DNA from: Streptomyces specialis
Lineage (GTDB): Bacteria > Actinomycetota > Actinomycetes > Streptomycetales > Streptomycetaceae
Direction of reading: 5' to 3'
Length of the DNA: 64,000 bases
Assembly: GCF_001493375.1 (NCBI RefSeq)
Contig: NZ_LN929896.1
Coordinates: 1-64,000 of the forward strand
In this document: piece after piece, positions 15,930-23,351 of the stretch
Layout: every line of letters starts with the position of its first letter
Numbering within the stretch: the stretch's first letter is position 1
The notes under the pieces: generated by a model
The model's database searches: none
Seen by the model: the letters and a program-made list of their open reading frames with translations, nothing else
What the model was told of the DNA's origin: nothing
Made by a program: the position numbers and the translations under genes

Positions 15930-16111
15930 TGTCTCTTATCAAACTCACCCGCCGCCGACACAAAAAAAAGTCGCGATGTTGTCAGCTTGTGCTTTCATAA
16001 CAAACAACCATAGATGAACGAAAACGAGAGCTAGCACGCATAGACAGCACGCGACGCTGTAGCACGCACGTAGCCTCTTGCGCGGGCGGGGGAGAGGGGT
16101 AGAAGAGACAG
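15930..16111. other. Nextera adapter block (assembly artefact)
   Basis: TGTCTCTTAT at 15930-15939 starts a degraded Nextera transposase read-through; the following bases match the Read 1 adapter at about 23 of 32 positions and end in a poly-A run. At the other end, 16093-16111 matches the mosaic-end sequence AGATGTGTATAAGAGACAG at 16 of 19, and every mismatch is T read as G. The AT-rich filler between is not genomic. Gene neighbourhood across this block is unproven. Confidence 0.9.
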
Positions 16112-16235
16112 ATCCGGCACCCCGGGTAACCGCGCCCCGGGCCCGCCGGTGCCCTCTCGGCGTCGTATCTGCCGCCGTTGTCCTCGATGGCGGCAGGAGG
16201 CGGCGTCGCGGGTCCGCCCGGGGATCGAAGGGGGA

Positions 16236-16652
16236 CTACGATCCGGCGATCTCCTGCCGGAGCTGGTGGGTGAAGCGACGCAGGAGGTCCAGCGTCTCCC
16301 GGAACTCGGCCCGGCGGTCGTCCCTGCCGTCGGTGGGCCGGATGCTCCAGACCCGACGCGCGAGAGCGTCGGCGAGATCCACGGTGTCGCCGGCGCAGAG
16401 CAGGTAGAGGGCCGAGCGCGCTTCCTGCATCCGGTGCGCCAACTCGTTGGCTCCCGGGCCGTCGTCGCTCAGTCGTGACTCCTTGAGGTAGTCCATCAGC
16501 TGAACCACGGCCGTGTTGAAGCCGATCCCGGCTTTGAGCTTCTGTTCGCGGAGCCACATGCGGTCCTGCCGGCGCGCGGTGAACCACGAACCGAACACCA
16601 CGCCCATGAGGCCGATAGCGGCCCCGATGGCCACCGGCAGGACGCTCTCCAC
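16236..16652 (-). CDS. Membrane-anchored protein of unknown function
   Basis: A 138-residue protein with one N-terminal transmembrane helix (VLPVAIGAAIGLMGVVFGSWF) followed by a basic stop-transfer segment (TARRQDRMWLREQKLKAG) and a helical cytoplasmic domain (LMDYLKESRLSDDGPGANELAHRMQEARSALYLL; DLLRRFTHQLRQEIAGS). I do not recognise the family. It fits the common actinobacterial plan of a helix anchor with a coiled-coil-like soluble part. GTG 16652 is preferred over TTG 16658 because GGGGGAG is correctly spaced. The 16112-16235 stretch downstream holds nothing identifiable. Confidence 0.6.
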   Translation of the reverse strand: MESVLPVAIGAAIGLMGVVFGSWFTARRQDRMWLREQKLKAGIGFNTAVVQLMDYLKESRLSDDGPGANELAHRMQEARSALYLLCAGDTVDLADALARRVWSIRPTDGRDDRRAEFRETLDLLRRFTHQLRQEIAGS

Positions 16653-17096
16653 GGTCAACTCCCCCCGACGTTCGGCGATGCCAGGCTACAGAGGCCGTCG
16701 AAGACGCCTTGGGACAATCGCCGCGGCCAGGGGCGGCGTTGCGCGTGACGCCGTCGCTCTCCAGGCCGACCGCCGTGATCCGCGGCTCGTGGAAGACGGT
16801 CCCCGGCTGTTCCTGTGGTTGGTGAAGCCTGGCCGGCTCGGCGTCCTGATCACCAGCTCACCGTTCCGACATGCCCTGGACGAGACCTGCTCCTGGCCGG
16901 GAACCCGCCTGAGCGGAGCAACGATCGCGCGACCGCACCGAGCGACACCGACCCGGACGAAACGATCTCAGAACCGCTCCCCCGGGGGCCGACCGTGGTT
17001 CTGCCTGGACTTTCGTGGTCACCGGCGGCAGGATCAGCCGTTTCCGGATACGACACGACACCCAGCTCGTCACCACACCGCAGGGATCGCACGCCC
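16653..17096. other. Intergenic region with no supported gene
   Basis: About 440 bp between the anchored protein (leftward) and the LtrA gene (rightward). Frames are open here but short, without ribosome sites or recognisable domains. The region presumably contains both promoters, but none could be placed with confidence. Confidence 0.5.
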
Positions 17097-18281
17097 ATGA
17101 GCCAGACACCCTCCATCGCCGGCGCGTGGCACCGGCCGATGGTCGCTCGTTCCGCGGACGAGAAGCACCGCAGCGCGACCGCACTGGAGCTCTTTTTCGA
17201 CCTGTCCTTCGTCGCCGCCGTCGCCCAGGCCGCCGTGGCGTTCGAACACGAGCTGGCCGAGGGGCACATCGCCCATGGCGTGCTCGGCTACGCCCTGGTG
17301 TTCTTCGCGATCTGGTGGGCGTGGATGAACTTCACCTGGTTCGCCTCCGCCTATGACACCGACGACGTCGCCTACCGGCTCCTCACCCTGGTCCAGATCA
17401 CCGGCGCCCTGATCATGGCCGCCGGGGCGGCGGAAGCCCTCCAGTCCCAGGACTTCACCGTCATCACCTGGGGTTATGTCGTGATGCGCCTCGCGATGGT
17501 CAGCCAGTGGCTGCGCGCCGCGCGCGCCGATCCCGAACGCCGCACCAGTTGCCTGCGGTACGCGGTGGGGATTCTCGTCGTCCAGGTCGGCTGGGTGGCA
17601 CGCCTGTTCGTTCCCGACGACGGTGGCCTCGTCCTGTTCGTGCTCCTGGCCCTGGCCGAACTCGGCGTCCCCGTCTGGGCCGAACGCGCCGCCACCACCA
17701 CCTGGCACCCGCACCACATCGCCGAACGCTACGGCCTGTTCACCCTGATCGTCCTCGGCGAGTCGATCATCGCGGCCACGATGGCCGTCCGGACCGCCCT
17801 CGACGGCGATGCCGCGCTCGGTGACGTCGCCACCCTCGTCGTCGGCGGCATCCTCACCGTCTTCGCCCTGTGGTGGCTCTACTTCGCCCAGAACGCGCCC
17901 CGCAGGCTCACCGGGCTGCATTCCGCCCTGCTCTGGGGTTACGGCCACTACGCCGTCTTCGCCTCCGCGGGCGCGGTCGGCGCCGGGCTCGCGCTCAACG
18001 TCGCCCACGCCACCGGTCACGGCCACCTCGGCGACCACGCCGCCGCGGCTGCCTACACGGTCCCTGTCGCCGTCTTCATCACCATCGTCTGGCTTCTGCA
18101 CCACCGAGCTTCCGAGGTGCGCGGCGCGAGCGACATCATCCACCCGCCGGCCGTTCTCGCGATCCTGGCCGCGACCTTCGCCCCCGAGCCCGTGCTCGTC
18201 ACCGGGATCCTCGCGGCACTCCTCATCGCCGCGACCCTGGTCGTGGCGGCCCGCACCACCCCCGCGCCCCGCCAGACATAA
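17097..18281 (+). CDS. Low-temperature-requirement A (LtrA) family membrane protein
   Basis: A 394-residue integral membrane protein with about ten hydrophobic segments. The N-terminal signature SADEKHRSATALELFFDLSFVAAVAQ, then FFAIWWAWMNFTWFASAYDTDDV and AERYGLFTLIVLGESIIAATMAV, is that of LtrA (first described in Listeria growth at low temperature). The molecular role is unknown; a transporter or membrane sensor is usually assumed. ATG 17097 begins just before the conserved part. It converges with the CYTH gene, with a weak imperfect hairpin between. Confidence 0.9.
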   Translation: MSQTPSIAGAWHRPMVARSADEKHRSATALELFFDLSFVAAVAQAAVAFEHELAEGHIAHGVLGYALVFFAIWWAWMNFTWFASAYDTDDVAYRLLTLVQITGALIMAAGAAEALQSQDFTVITWGYVVMRLAMVSQWLRAARADPERRTSCLRYAVGILVVQVGWVARLFVPDDGGLVLFVLLALAELGVPVWAERAATTTWHPHHIAERYGLFTLIVLGESIIAATMAVRTALDGDAALGDVATLVVGGILTVFALWWLYFAQNAPRRLTGLHSALLWGYGHYAVFASAGAVGAGLALNVAHATGHGHLGDHAAAAAYTVPVAVFITIVWLLHHRASEVRGASDIIHPPAVLAILAATFAPEPVLVTGILAALLIAATLVVAARTTPAPRQT

Positions 18282-18332
18282 GGGCAGCCCTACCCGAGAC
18301 AGCCCGACTCCACGCCCTGTCGGAGACGGGGG

Positions 18333-18890
18333 CTACCCGCGCCGGGCAGCGACAGCGTCGGTGTACAGCTCCCGTGTCAGGTCTTCCTCGCTGATGCCCA
18401 GGTCTGCCAAAACTCCGCGAACGGCGGCCAGTGCGTCCGGCACCTGCTCGTCGTCGGCCACCAGCGTCTCGATCTCGATGAACGTGCCGGCGATCTCGGG
18501 GACGCGCACGAGCGTGGCGAGCAGCTTTCGGCCGTGCGCGTCGAACGCGTGGTTGCGGCAACGCTTCTGAAAGGCGATGACGGGCTCATAGCCCAAGCCG
18601 CGCAGCAGCGCGTCGGTCGCTTCCGGGTCTTCCACACGCGTTTCTTGCTCCGGCTTGGAGCCGGACGCCTCATCGAGCACGGACCCCTTGAAAGTCAGGA
18701 GGGAAACAGTGCTTTCGGGACCGAGGACAGTGCGGATGCGCAGTTCGTGGCCACGGGTGCCGAGTTCGCCGTCCGGCCTGTCGTAGTAAGCGTCCTGGTA
18801 GACCTCGGACCGGCCCGGCGCCAGCGCGTCCAGGCGCCGGGCGACTTCCTCCGGGTTGCGGACCCGCGCCTTCAACTCCGCCTCGATCAC
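18333..18890 (-). CDS. CYTH-domain protein, class IV adenylate cyclase-like
   Basis: A 185-residue triphosphate-tunnel enzyme. The hallmark ExExK is at the N-terminus (MIEAELKAR: Glu3, Glu5, Lys7). Further tunnel residues follow in QDAYYDRPDGELGTRGHELRIR, VSLLTFKG, ETRVEDPEATDALLRGLGYEPV, FQKRCRNHAF and FIEIETLV. The GYEPVIAFQKRCRNHAF segment resembles the class IV (CyaB-type) cyclases; thiamine-triphosphatase or tripolyphosphatase activity is the main alternative. It lies 15 bp downstream of an XRE sensor gene in the same direction and is very probably co-transcribed with it. Confidence 0.8.
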   Translation of the reverse strand: MIEAELKARVRNPEEVARRLDALAPGRSEVYQDAYYDRPDGELGTRGHELRIRTVLGPESTVSLLTFKGSVLDEASGSKPEQETRVEDPEATDALLRGLGYEPVIAFQKRCRNHAFDAHGRKLLATLVRVPEIAGTFIEIETLVADDEQVPDALAAVRGVLADLGISEEDLTRELYTDAVAARRG

Positions 18891-18905
18891 CCTGACTTCC
18901 TTCCA

Positions 18906-19751
18906 TCAGACGATGCGCTCGCCGTCATCGAGCATCGCCTGAAACATACGCCGGAAGCCGGCGAACAGGGGCCCGCTCGGTGTCTCCACGACCTTGTATG
19001 TGGCCGACTTGTGCCCCTCCCAGCCGACATCGAAGGATGAGACGTAGACGGTGCTGTCCAGACGGATCAACCGCCAGGTCGGCAGGATTCGGTATCTGTA
19101 TGCCTGGACCTCGCAGACCTCGGCCAGCTCTGCCAGCCGGGCCTCGGCCAGCCGGACGCCGCCAGCCAGCGATTCGGCGCTCTCGCCGATCTCCTCGGCC
19201 CGCTGGGCCAGAGCGGGTGCCTCGGGGTGCAGAAGCAGTACACGCAGGGTCGGCGCCGGCCCGGAGACACGGGTGAGGGTTGGCCGGAGGAGGGAGTCCC
19301 GCAGGCCCAGGAGCCCCAGGCCGCGCACCGCGAGGACGTCCAGCTCGGTCGCCTGGCGTGCCTGCCGCTGGATCTCACCTCCGGCGGTGGCCTGGGTGTG
19401 GTAGGTCCGGACGACTTCGGGGAACGTGGCCAGGTCGAACGCCGTTCCGGCCGCCGTCTCGCGCCCGGCCGCCAGGCCAAGGAGGTGACGGGCTTGGTCG
19501 GGCATGTCCAGTCCATCCGCGATCCGTTCGAACACCTCCAGCGCGGTGACAACGCGCCGCCCCTTGATGATCTCGTTGACGCGGGCTTGCGTCATACCCA
19601 CGGCTGTCGCAACGCGCGCCTGCCCCGCTCCGGTGAAGCGCTGCACGAGGCGGAACAGCGCACCGATGTCGCGATCACGGAGGGCGGCGCGGACATCCGC
19701 GTGGCGCCATGCCGTGTCGGAGAGGTCAAGGGGCACCAGCGCCCTGTTCAT
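18906..19751 (-). CDS. XRE-type regulator with C-terminal sensor-like domain
   Basis: A 281-residue protein. The helix-turn-helix is QARVATAVGMTQARVNEIIKGRRVVTALEVFERIADGLDMP (residues ~45-85). The C-terminal ~130 residues (LRVLLLHPEAPALAQRAEEIG; VQAYRYRILPTWRLIRLDSTVYVSSF; SATYKVVETPSGPLFAGFRRMFQAML) resemble phospholipase-D-like sensor domains found on streptomycete regulators, with the loop RLDSTVYVSSF in the place of a catalytic motif. It is co-directional with the CYTH gene and divergent from the HTH/SAHH/Nudix genes, across a short region holding two abutting palindromes that are its likely operator. ATG 19751 has GGGAG 5 bp upstream. Confidence 0.8.
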   Translation of the reverse strand: MNRALVPLDLSDTAWRHADVRAALRDRDIGALFRLVQRFTGAGQARVATAVGMTQARVNEIIKGRRVVTALEVFERIADGLDMPDQARHLLGLAAGRETAAGTAFDLATFPEVVRTYHTQATAGGEIQRQARQATELDVLAVRGLGLLGLRDSLLRPTLTRVSGPAPTLRVLLLHPEAPALAQRAEEIGESAESLAGGVRLAEARLAELAEVCEVQAYRYRILPTWRLIRLDSTVYVSSFDVGWEGHKSATYKVVETPSGPLFAGFRRMFQAMLDDGERIV

Positions 19752-19778
19752 GGTCACTCCCAGCAGCCGTGACGCCGT

Positions 19779-19806
19779 ATCTCACCGTGAGATTACCGCT
19801 GCGGTA
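19779..19806. promoter_or_regulatory. Two abutting palindromes in a divergent promoter
   Basis: ATCTCAC-C-GTGAGAT (19779-19793) and TACCGC-T-GCGGTA (19794-19806) are perfect inverted repeats lying directly side by side in the 72-bp space between the XRE gene and the rightward frame beginning near 19824. Two different perfect palindromes touching each other suggest either a double operator or binding by two regulators. The XRE protein is the obvious candidate owner of one. Confidence 0.6.
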
Positions 19807-19826
19807 TCGAGACAATACGGTGCGTG

Positions 19827-20192
19827 GTGGAACTCTCGGGGCACCCCTCCGACGCTGGAGTGCCCCATGGCAACGATCGCCCGAACAGTACCCCGCCCTT
19901 CCCCGTCTGGGTCCCGTCCGGCCACTTGGCCGGGCAACGCCCCTGCGGCGTGGACCGGGACGCCGTGCTCGTGAGGCGCTTCGACGGCGTCCGGGCGCTC
20001 GGTGTCCTGGACCGGGCTTCCGGCGGCGTGATCGAGGACCGGGAGGCCGGCTTCGTCGCATGGCTGGTCGAGCCGGGCGCGGGTATCGGCTGGGAGCTGC
20101 CGGGCGTCTCGGTGTTCGGCCGTGAAGATGCCCTCGCCCCGGTACCAGCCGCCACCGGTGCCGGTCCGGCCGCTCGGGCAGAGGTGAGCGGC
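19827..20192 (+). other. Open frame ahead of the HTH gene, coding status uncertain
   Basis: From GTG 19824/19827 the frame is open and continues without a stop into the HTH gene at 20193. It includes VDRDAVLVRRFDGVRALGVLDRASGG and AWLVEPGAGIGWELPGV, which look protein-like. It could be an N-terminal extension of the HTH protein, a separate gene whose stop was lost, or non-coding. A possible -10 (TACGGT, 19816-19821) would allow a leaderless start. The HTH gene's own good ribosome site argues that translation restarts at 20193. Confidence 0.35.
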
Positions 20193-20707
20193 GTGAACGA
20201 CAGGCTTCCCTACGAGGTGCTGCTGAAGCGGTACCGGACCGACGACGCCAGCCTCCAGCTCCTGGCGGCGCCGGGCCGCCAGGACGCCTGCGAGGTGCGC
20301 CGGTGGCTGCAACGGCTCGGTATCCGCGTGGACTTCGTCCACGACTACCCCTACCGGACCGGCGAAGTGACGGAACTGGCCGGGCTGATCACCGACTGGT
20401 GGTACACCCCCGGCCAGGGAATCCGCGAGGTACTGCACACGACCGGCCTGCGCTACAGCCAGGCACTGCGCCTCCTCACGCCCACCGACCGGCCAGGACC
20501 ACGCGGAACGCTCCTGCCCCCGTCCCGCCCGCCGAACTGCGCCGCCGCTACCTCACGGACCACGAATCCGTGACCGCCCTCGCGCAGGACTTCCACACCT
20601 CCGAAAGCACCGTCCGCCGCTGGCTGACGCAGGCCGGAGCCCAACTCCGCGACCACGCCGCCTCCCGCGCCGCCCTCCGCGCCCGCAACAAGCAGCGCCA
20701 CCCATGA
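20193..20707 (+). pseudogene. HTH-domain protein interrupted by a 1-base frameshift
   Basis: From GTG 20193 (GAGGTG ahead) the frame encodes VNDRLPYEVLLKRYRTDDASL ... WYTPGQGIREVLHTTGLRYSQALRLLTPTDRPGPRG. At the C-run 20517-20521 it shifts; the continuation in the next frame, PPAELRRRYLTDHESVTALAQDFHTSESTVRRWLTQAG, is clearly the C-terminal half and contains a resolvase-like helix-turn-helix. One extra C restores a ~171-residue protein. A homopolymer error in sequencing is as likely as a true mutation. The stop at 20707 is 34 bp before the SAHH-like gene, so it belongs to that unit. Function unknown beyond likely DNA binding. Confidence 0.7.
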
Positions 20708-20740
20708 CCAGCCGCACGAAGCATGAAAGGAGCCGCCTCC

Positions 20741-21865
20741 GTGGAGACCTTCGAACGCGCCCGACTCGACGCCTACTTCGGACGCATTGCCTCGCACTTC
20801 GCACCTGCCGGGCGTCCGGCCGCGTTCCTGATCACGCATCTGCTCCCGGAACGGCCGGCGTTCGTCCGGGGCGTGGCGAGCGTGACCGAGCTGCGCGCGG
20901 TGCTGCCCAAGCCGAAGTCCGTGCACGCCGAGGCGCTGCGTCAGGTCGAGGCGGACGGGCACGCCTGCGACAGGTTGTCGCGCGAGCTGTTCGCCGATCC
21001 AGCGCGCGCGGTGCGGTACATCGAAGCACGTGCCGCAGGCTGTCCGGTCGTTCTCCTCGACGTGGGCGGGTACTTCGCCCCGTCACTCACAGCACTGTGT
21101 GACCGGTTCTCGGGCCGAATCCTTGGCGTGGTCGAGGACACCGAGAACGGGCACCGCCGTTATGCCGCCTTCGACAAGCCGCCCTGCCCCGTCGTCTCGG
21201 TCGCCCGGTCACCGCTCAAAGATCCGGAGGACTTTCTCGTCGGGCAGTCGGTCGTGTTCTCGACCGAGGCGCTCATGCGCGGCCGGGGCGACATCCTGCA
21301 CGGCCGTACGGCGCTCGTGATCGGCTTTGGCAAACTCGGGTCGAGCATCGCCCGTTTGCTGCACGCCAAGGGCGTACGGGTCGCGGTGTACGACATCGAC
21401 CCCGTACGCCGCACCCAGGCGCTCTCACAGGGATTCACGGTGGCCCGCGACCGCGAGGCCGGACTCAGCGACGCCGGGCTCGTGCTGTGCGCGACCGGAG
21501 CGCTCTCGCTGCGTGGCGAGGACTTCCCCAGGCTGCGCAACGGCGCATACGTGGCCACCGTGACCAGTAGCGAGGACGAACTCGAACTCGGCGGCCTGCC
21601 CGATGTGTACGAGCGCGACTCGATCGGCGAACACGTGACCCGGTATTTAACGACTGGTCATTACTTCTACCTGCTCAACGGGGGCAACGCCGTCAACTTC
21701 CTGCACGGCGCCAGCGTGGGCCCGTTCATCTTCCTCGTCCAAGCCGAGATACTCGCCGCCTCCGCCACGCTCGCCCGCGGTGGCCTCGACCCGGGAATGC
21801 ACGAGACCGCGCCGAGCGATCGAGCGGCCATCGCCGCGACCTGGCTCGACTACTTCAACCGATGA
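20741..21865 (+). CDS. S-adenosylhomocysteinase-like NAD-binding protein
   Basis: A 374-residue protein related to, but shorter than, S-adenosylhomocysteine hydrolase (usually 430-490). Corresponding elements are GVVEDTENGHRRY (SAHH: EETTTG.HR), the Rossmann motif ALVIGFGKLGSSIARLLHAKGVRVAVYDIDP, LVLCATGALSLRGEDFPRLRNGAYVATVTSSEDEL, and the C-terminal LLNGGNAVNFLHGASVGPFIFLVQAEILA. The N-terminal substrate domain is divergent, so hydrolysis of SAH itself is doubtful; a related thioether or nucleoside substrate is possible. It contains a TTA leucine codon at 21647-21649, implying bldA-dependent expression in streptomycetes. GTG 20741 has AAAGGAG upstream. The Nudix gene starts 10 bp later. Confidence 0.75.
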   Translation: METFERARLDAYFGRIASHFAPAGRPAAFLITHLLPERPAFVRGVASVTELRAVLPKPKSVHAEALRQVEADGHACDRLSRELFADPARAVRYIEARAAGCPVVLLDVGGYFAPSLTALCDRFSGRILGVVEDTENGHRRYAAFDKPPCPVVSVARSPLKDPEDFLVGQSVVFSTEALMRGRGDILHGRTALVIGFGKLGSSIARLLHAKGVRVAVYDIDPVRRTQALSQGFTVARDREAGLSDAGLVLCATGALSLRGEDFPRLRNGAYVATVTSSEDELELGGLPDVYERDSIGEHVTRYLTTGHYFYLLNGGNAVNFLHGASVGPFIFLVQAEILAASATLARGGLDPGMHETAPSDRAAIAATWLDYFNR

Positions 21866-21875
21866 GGAGAACACC

Positions 21876-22418
21876 GTGCCCATCACGCCCGACCACATCC
21901 GCGCGACCCTCGACGACTACCTCGGCGCCCACCCCGACGAGAAACAGCAACTCTCGCTCGTCTCCGAACTTCTCGACGCCGAAGCGGACCTCGTCAGCCG
22001 CAAGGAGTTCCGTGGCCACGTCACCGCCGGAGCGATCCTCCTCGACCTCACCGGCCGCGTGCTGCTCATCAGGCATCGCGCCCTGAATCGCTGGCTCCTG
22101 CCCGGTGGGCACCTGGAGGCCGACGACACAAGTCTTCTCGCCGCCGCGCTCCGCGAGCTGACGGAGGAGACCGGCATCCCGGCCTCGGCCGTGATCCCGG
22201 CCGGACACCACCCCGTCCACGTCGACGCCCATGACATCCCCGCGAACCCGGCGAAGAGCGAGCCGGATCACCGGCACGTCGACTTCCGGTTCCTGTTCCG
22301 CACCTCGGCCGATGTTGTCGAGTTGCAGACCGAGGAGGTCACGGCCGCAGCATGGTGCCACGCGAACATCATCGAGAACGCCACGCTGCGCGGTCGCGTC
22401 CTCGATGCCCCGCGCTGA
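21876..22418 (+). CDS. Nudix hydrolase
   Basis: A 180-residue Nudix protein. The Nudix box reads GGHLEADDTSLLAAALRELTEETGI, a common variant in which DT replaces the GE of the canonical GGxxExGE and adds one residue before the helix; the REL.EE catalytic core is intact. Nudix enzymes cleave nucleoside diphosphates linked to another moiety. GTG 21876 follows GAGGAGA, and the gene lies 10 bp after the SAHH-like gene, so they are co-translated. With the CYTH enzyme across the divergent promoter, the locus appears centred on adenine nucleotides. A strong hairpin ends the unit. Confidence 0.85.
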   Translation: MPITPDHIRATLDDYLGAHPDEKQQLSLVSELLDAEADLVSRKEFRGHVTAGAILLDLTGRVLLIRHRALNRWLLPGGHLEADDTSLLAAALRELTEETGIPASAVIPAGHHPVHVDAHDIPANPAKSEPDHRHVDFRFLFRTSADVVELQTEEVTAAAWCHANIIENATLRGRVLDAPR

Positions 22419-22422
22419 CACG

Positions 22423-22470
22423 GAAGCCGCCCCTGGCACCAGCCACTGCTGTGCGCCCCGGGGCGGCTTC
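22423..22470 (+). terminator. Terminator of the SAHH/Nudix unit
   Basis: GAAGCCGCCCC (22423-22433) pairs perfectly with GGGGCGGCTTC (22460-22470) across a 26-base loop, starting 4 bp after the Nudix stop. It is the natural end of the rightward transcript. No U-tract. Confidence 0.7.
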
Positions 22471-22609
22471 CTCATCCGGACCTCATGAGGGCGGGAGCAG
22501 CCCTCGTGGCGCGAGGCGGGGCGGTTGTTCTGGTGGTGGCAGACCGCGTTGACGCGGATGACAAGGTAACGACCACTGCTCGGGCCGAGGCGCGGGGGAC
22601 CGGGTGGCC

Positions 22610-23152
22610 TCAGACCGGGGCGAGGGGCCGGTGGGGCTTGTCGGGGAGTTCGATTGTGATCGTGTCGCCGGGACGCACCACGCCGCCCGTGCGGACGACG
22701 CTCATGATGCCCGCCTTCCGCACGATCCTCCCGTCCGCGTCGCGGCCGACGACCTGCCTCAGCAGGCCCGGGCGGAAGGTGTCGATCTGCGGGCAGGGGT
22801 TGCGCAGGCCGGTGACCTCCACGATCGCCTCGTCCCCGAGGCGCAGCAGTGTTCCGGTGGGCAGGCCGAGCAGGTCGACGCCGCGGGTCGTGACGTTCTC
22901 GCCGAGGTCGCCGGGCCGTACGTCGAACCCTGCCGCGCCGACCTCGGTGAGGAGTTCCTCGTGAATGAGGTGGACCTGACGCAGATTCGGCCGCGTGGGG
23001 TCCCGCGCGACCCGCGAGCGGTGTTTGACCGTGACGCCGGCGTGGACGTCCCCTTCCACGCCGAGCCCGGCGAGCAACGTGATACTGGCTCTGTTGGGCT
23101 TGGTGAACGCGTACGCGCCGTTCCCGCTGACCGCCGTGACCGTGCCGCTCAC
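22610..23152 (-). CDS. MOSC-domain protein
   Basis: A 180-residue MOSC protein (molybdenum cofactor sulfurase C-terminal type). Signature elements are LGVEGDVHAG, RQVHLIHEELL, LGENVTTRGVDLLGLPTGTLLRLGDEAIVEVTGLRNPCPQID and VVRTGGVVRPGDTI. The Cys in RNPCPQID is the conserved MOSC cysteine expected to handle sulfur or the Mo cofactor. YiiM/MOSC relatives detoxify N-hydroxylated compounds with a reductase partner, but none is adjacent. GTG 23152 (VSGTVTAVSGNGAY) is chosen as the family N-terminus; a longer frame to 23185 lacks conservation. Confidence 0.85.
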   Translation of the reverse strand: MSGTVTAVSGNGAYAFTKPNRASITLLAGLGVEGDVHAGVTVKHRSRVARDPTRPNLRQVHLIHEELLTEVGAAGFDVRPGDLGENVTTRGVDLLGLPTGTLLRLGDEAIVEVTGLRNPCPQIDTFRPGLLRQVVGRDADGRIVRKAGIMSVVRTGGVVRPGDTITIELPDKPHRPLAPV

Positions 23153-23238
23153 GTGCTGTCCCCCGTTCGGTGGTCTCCGGGCCAACGAGCCTAGCCCGCG
23201 CCGCTGGCACCTCGCCGTGCGGCCAGGAGGAGACCGCC

Positions 23239-23319
23239 ATGGCCCAGCCGTTCCCGCCCGTCACGCCGTACGCGCACGGCCTCCCCGACGTCGGCGACGG
23301 CAACCCCGACGGGAAACCG
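23239..23319 (+). pseudogene. Remnant of a proline iminopeptidase (pip) gene
   Basis: An ATG with a strong AGGAGGA ribosome site (23225-23231) opens a frame encoding PPVTPYAHGLPDVGDGN joined directly to PDGKP. This is the N-terminus of S33 proline iminopeptidases, in which these two parts are normally separated by about eight residues including a Tyr-Trp-Glu motif. The join is consistent with deletion between two GGCAACC-like repeats. After PDGKP homology stops and the frame runs out of register into the barstar-like gene, so only 27 codons of an approximately 310-430-codon gene survive. Confidence 0.65.
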
Positions 23320-23351
23320 CTCCGGCCGGGCCGGCGTGGGAGCCTGGGGGT

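Noticed and set aside
15940..16090. AT-rich stretch as a horizontally acquired island or promoter region
   Set aside because: Both ends match Nextera adapter sequence with read-end error patterns, so it is not genomic.
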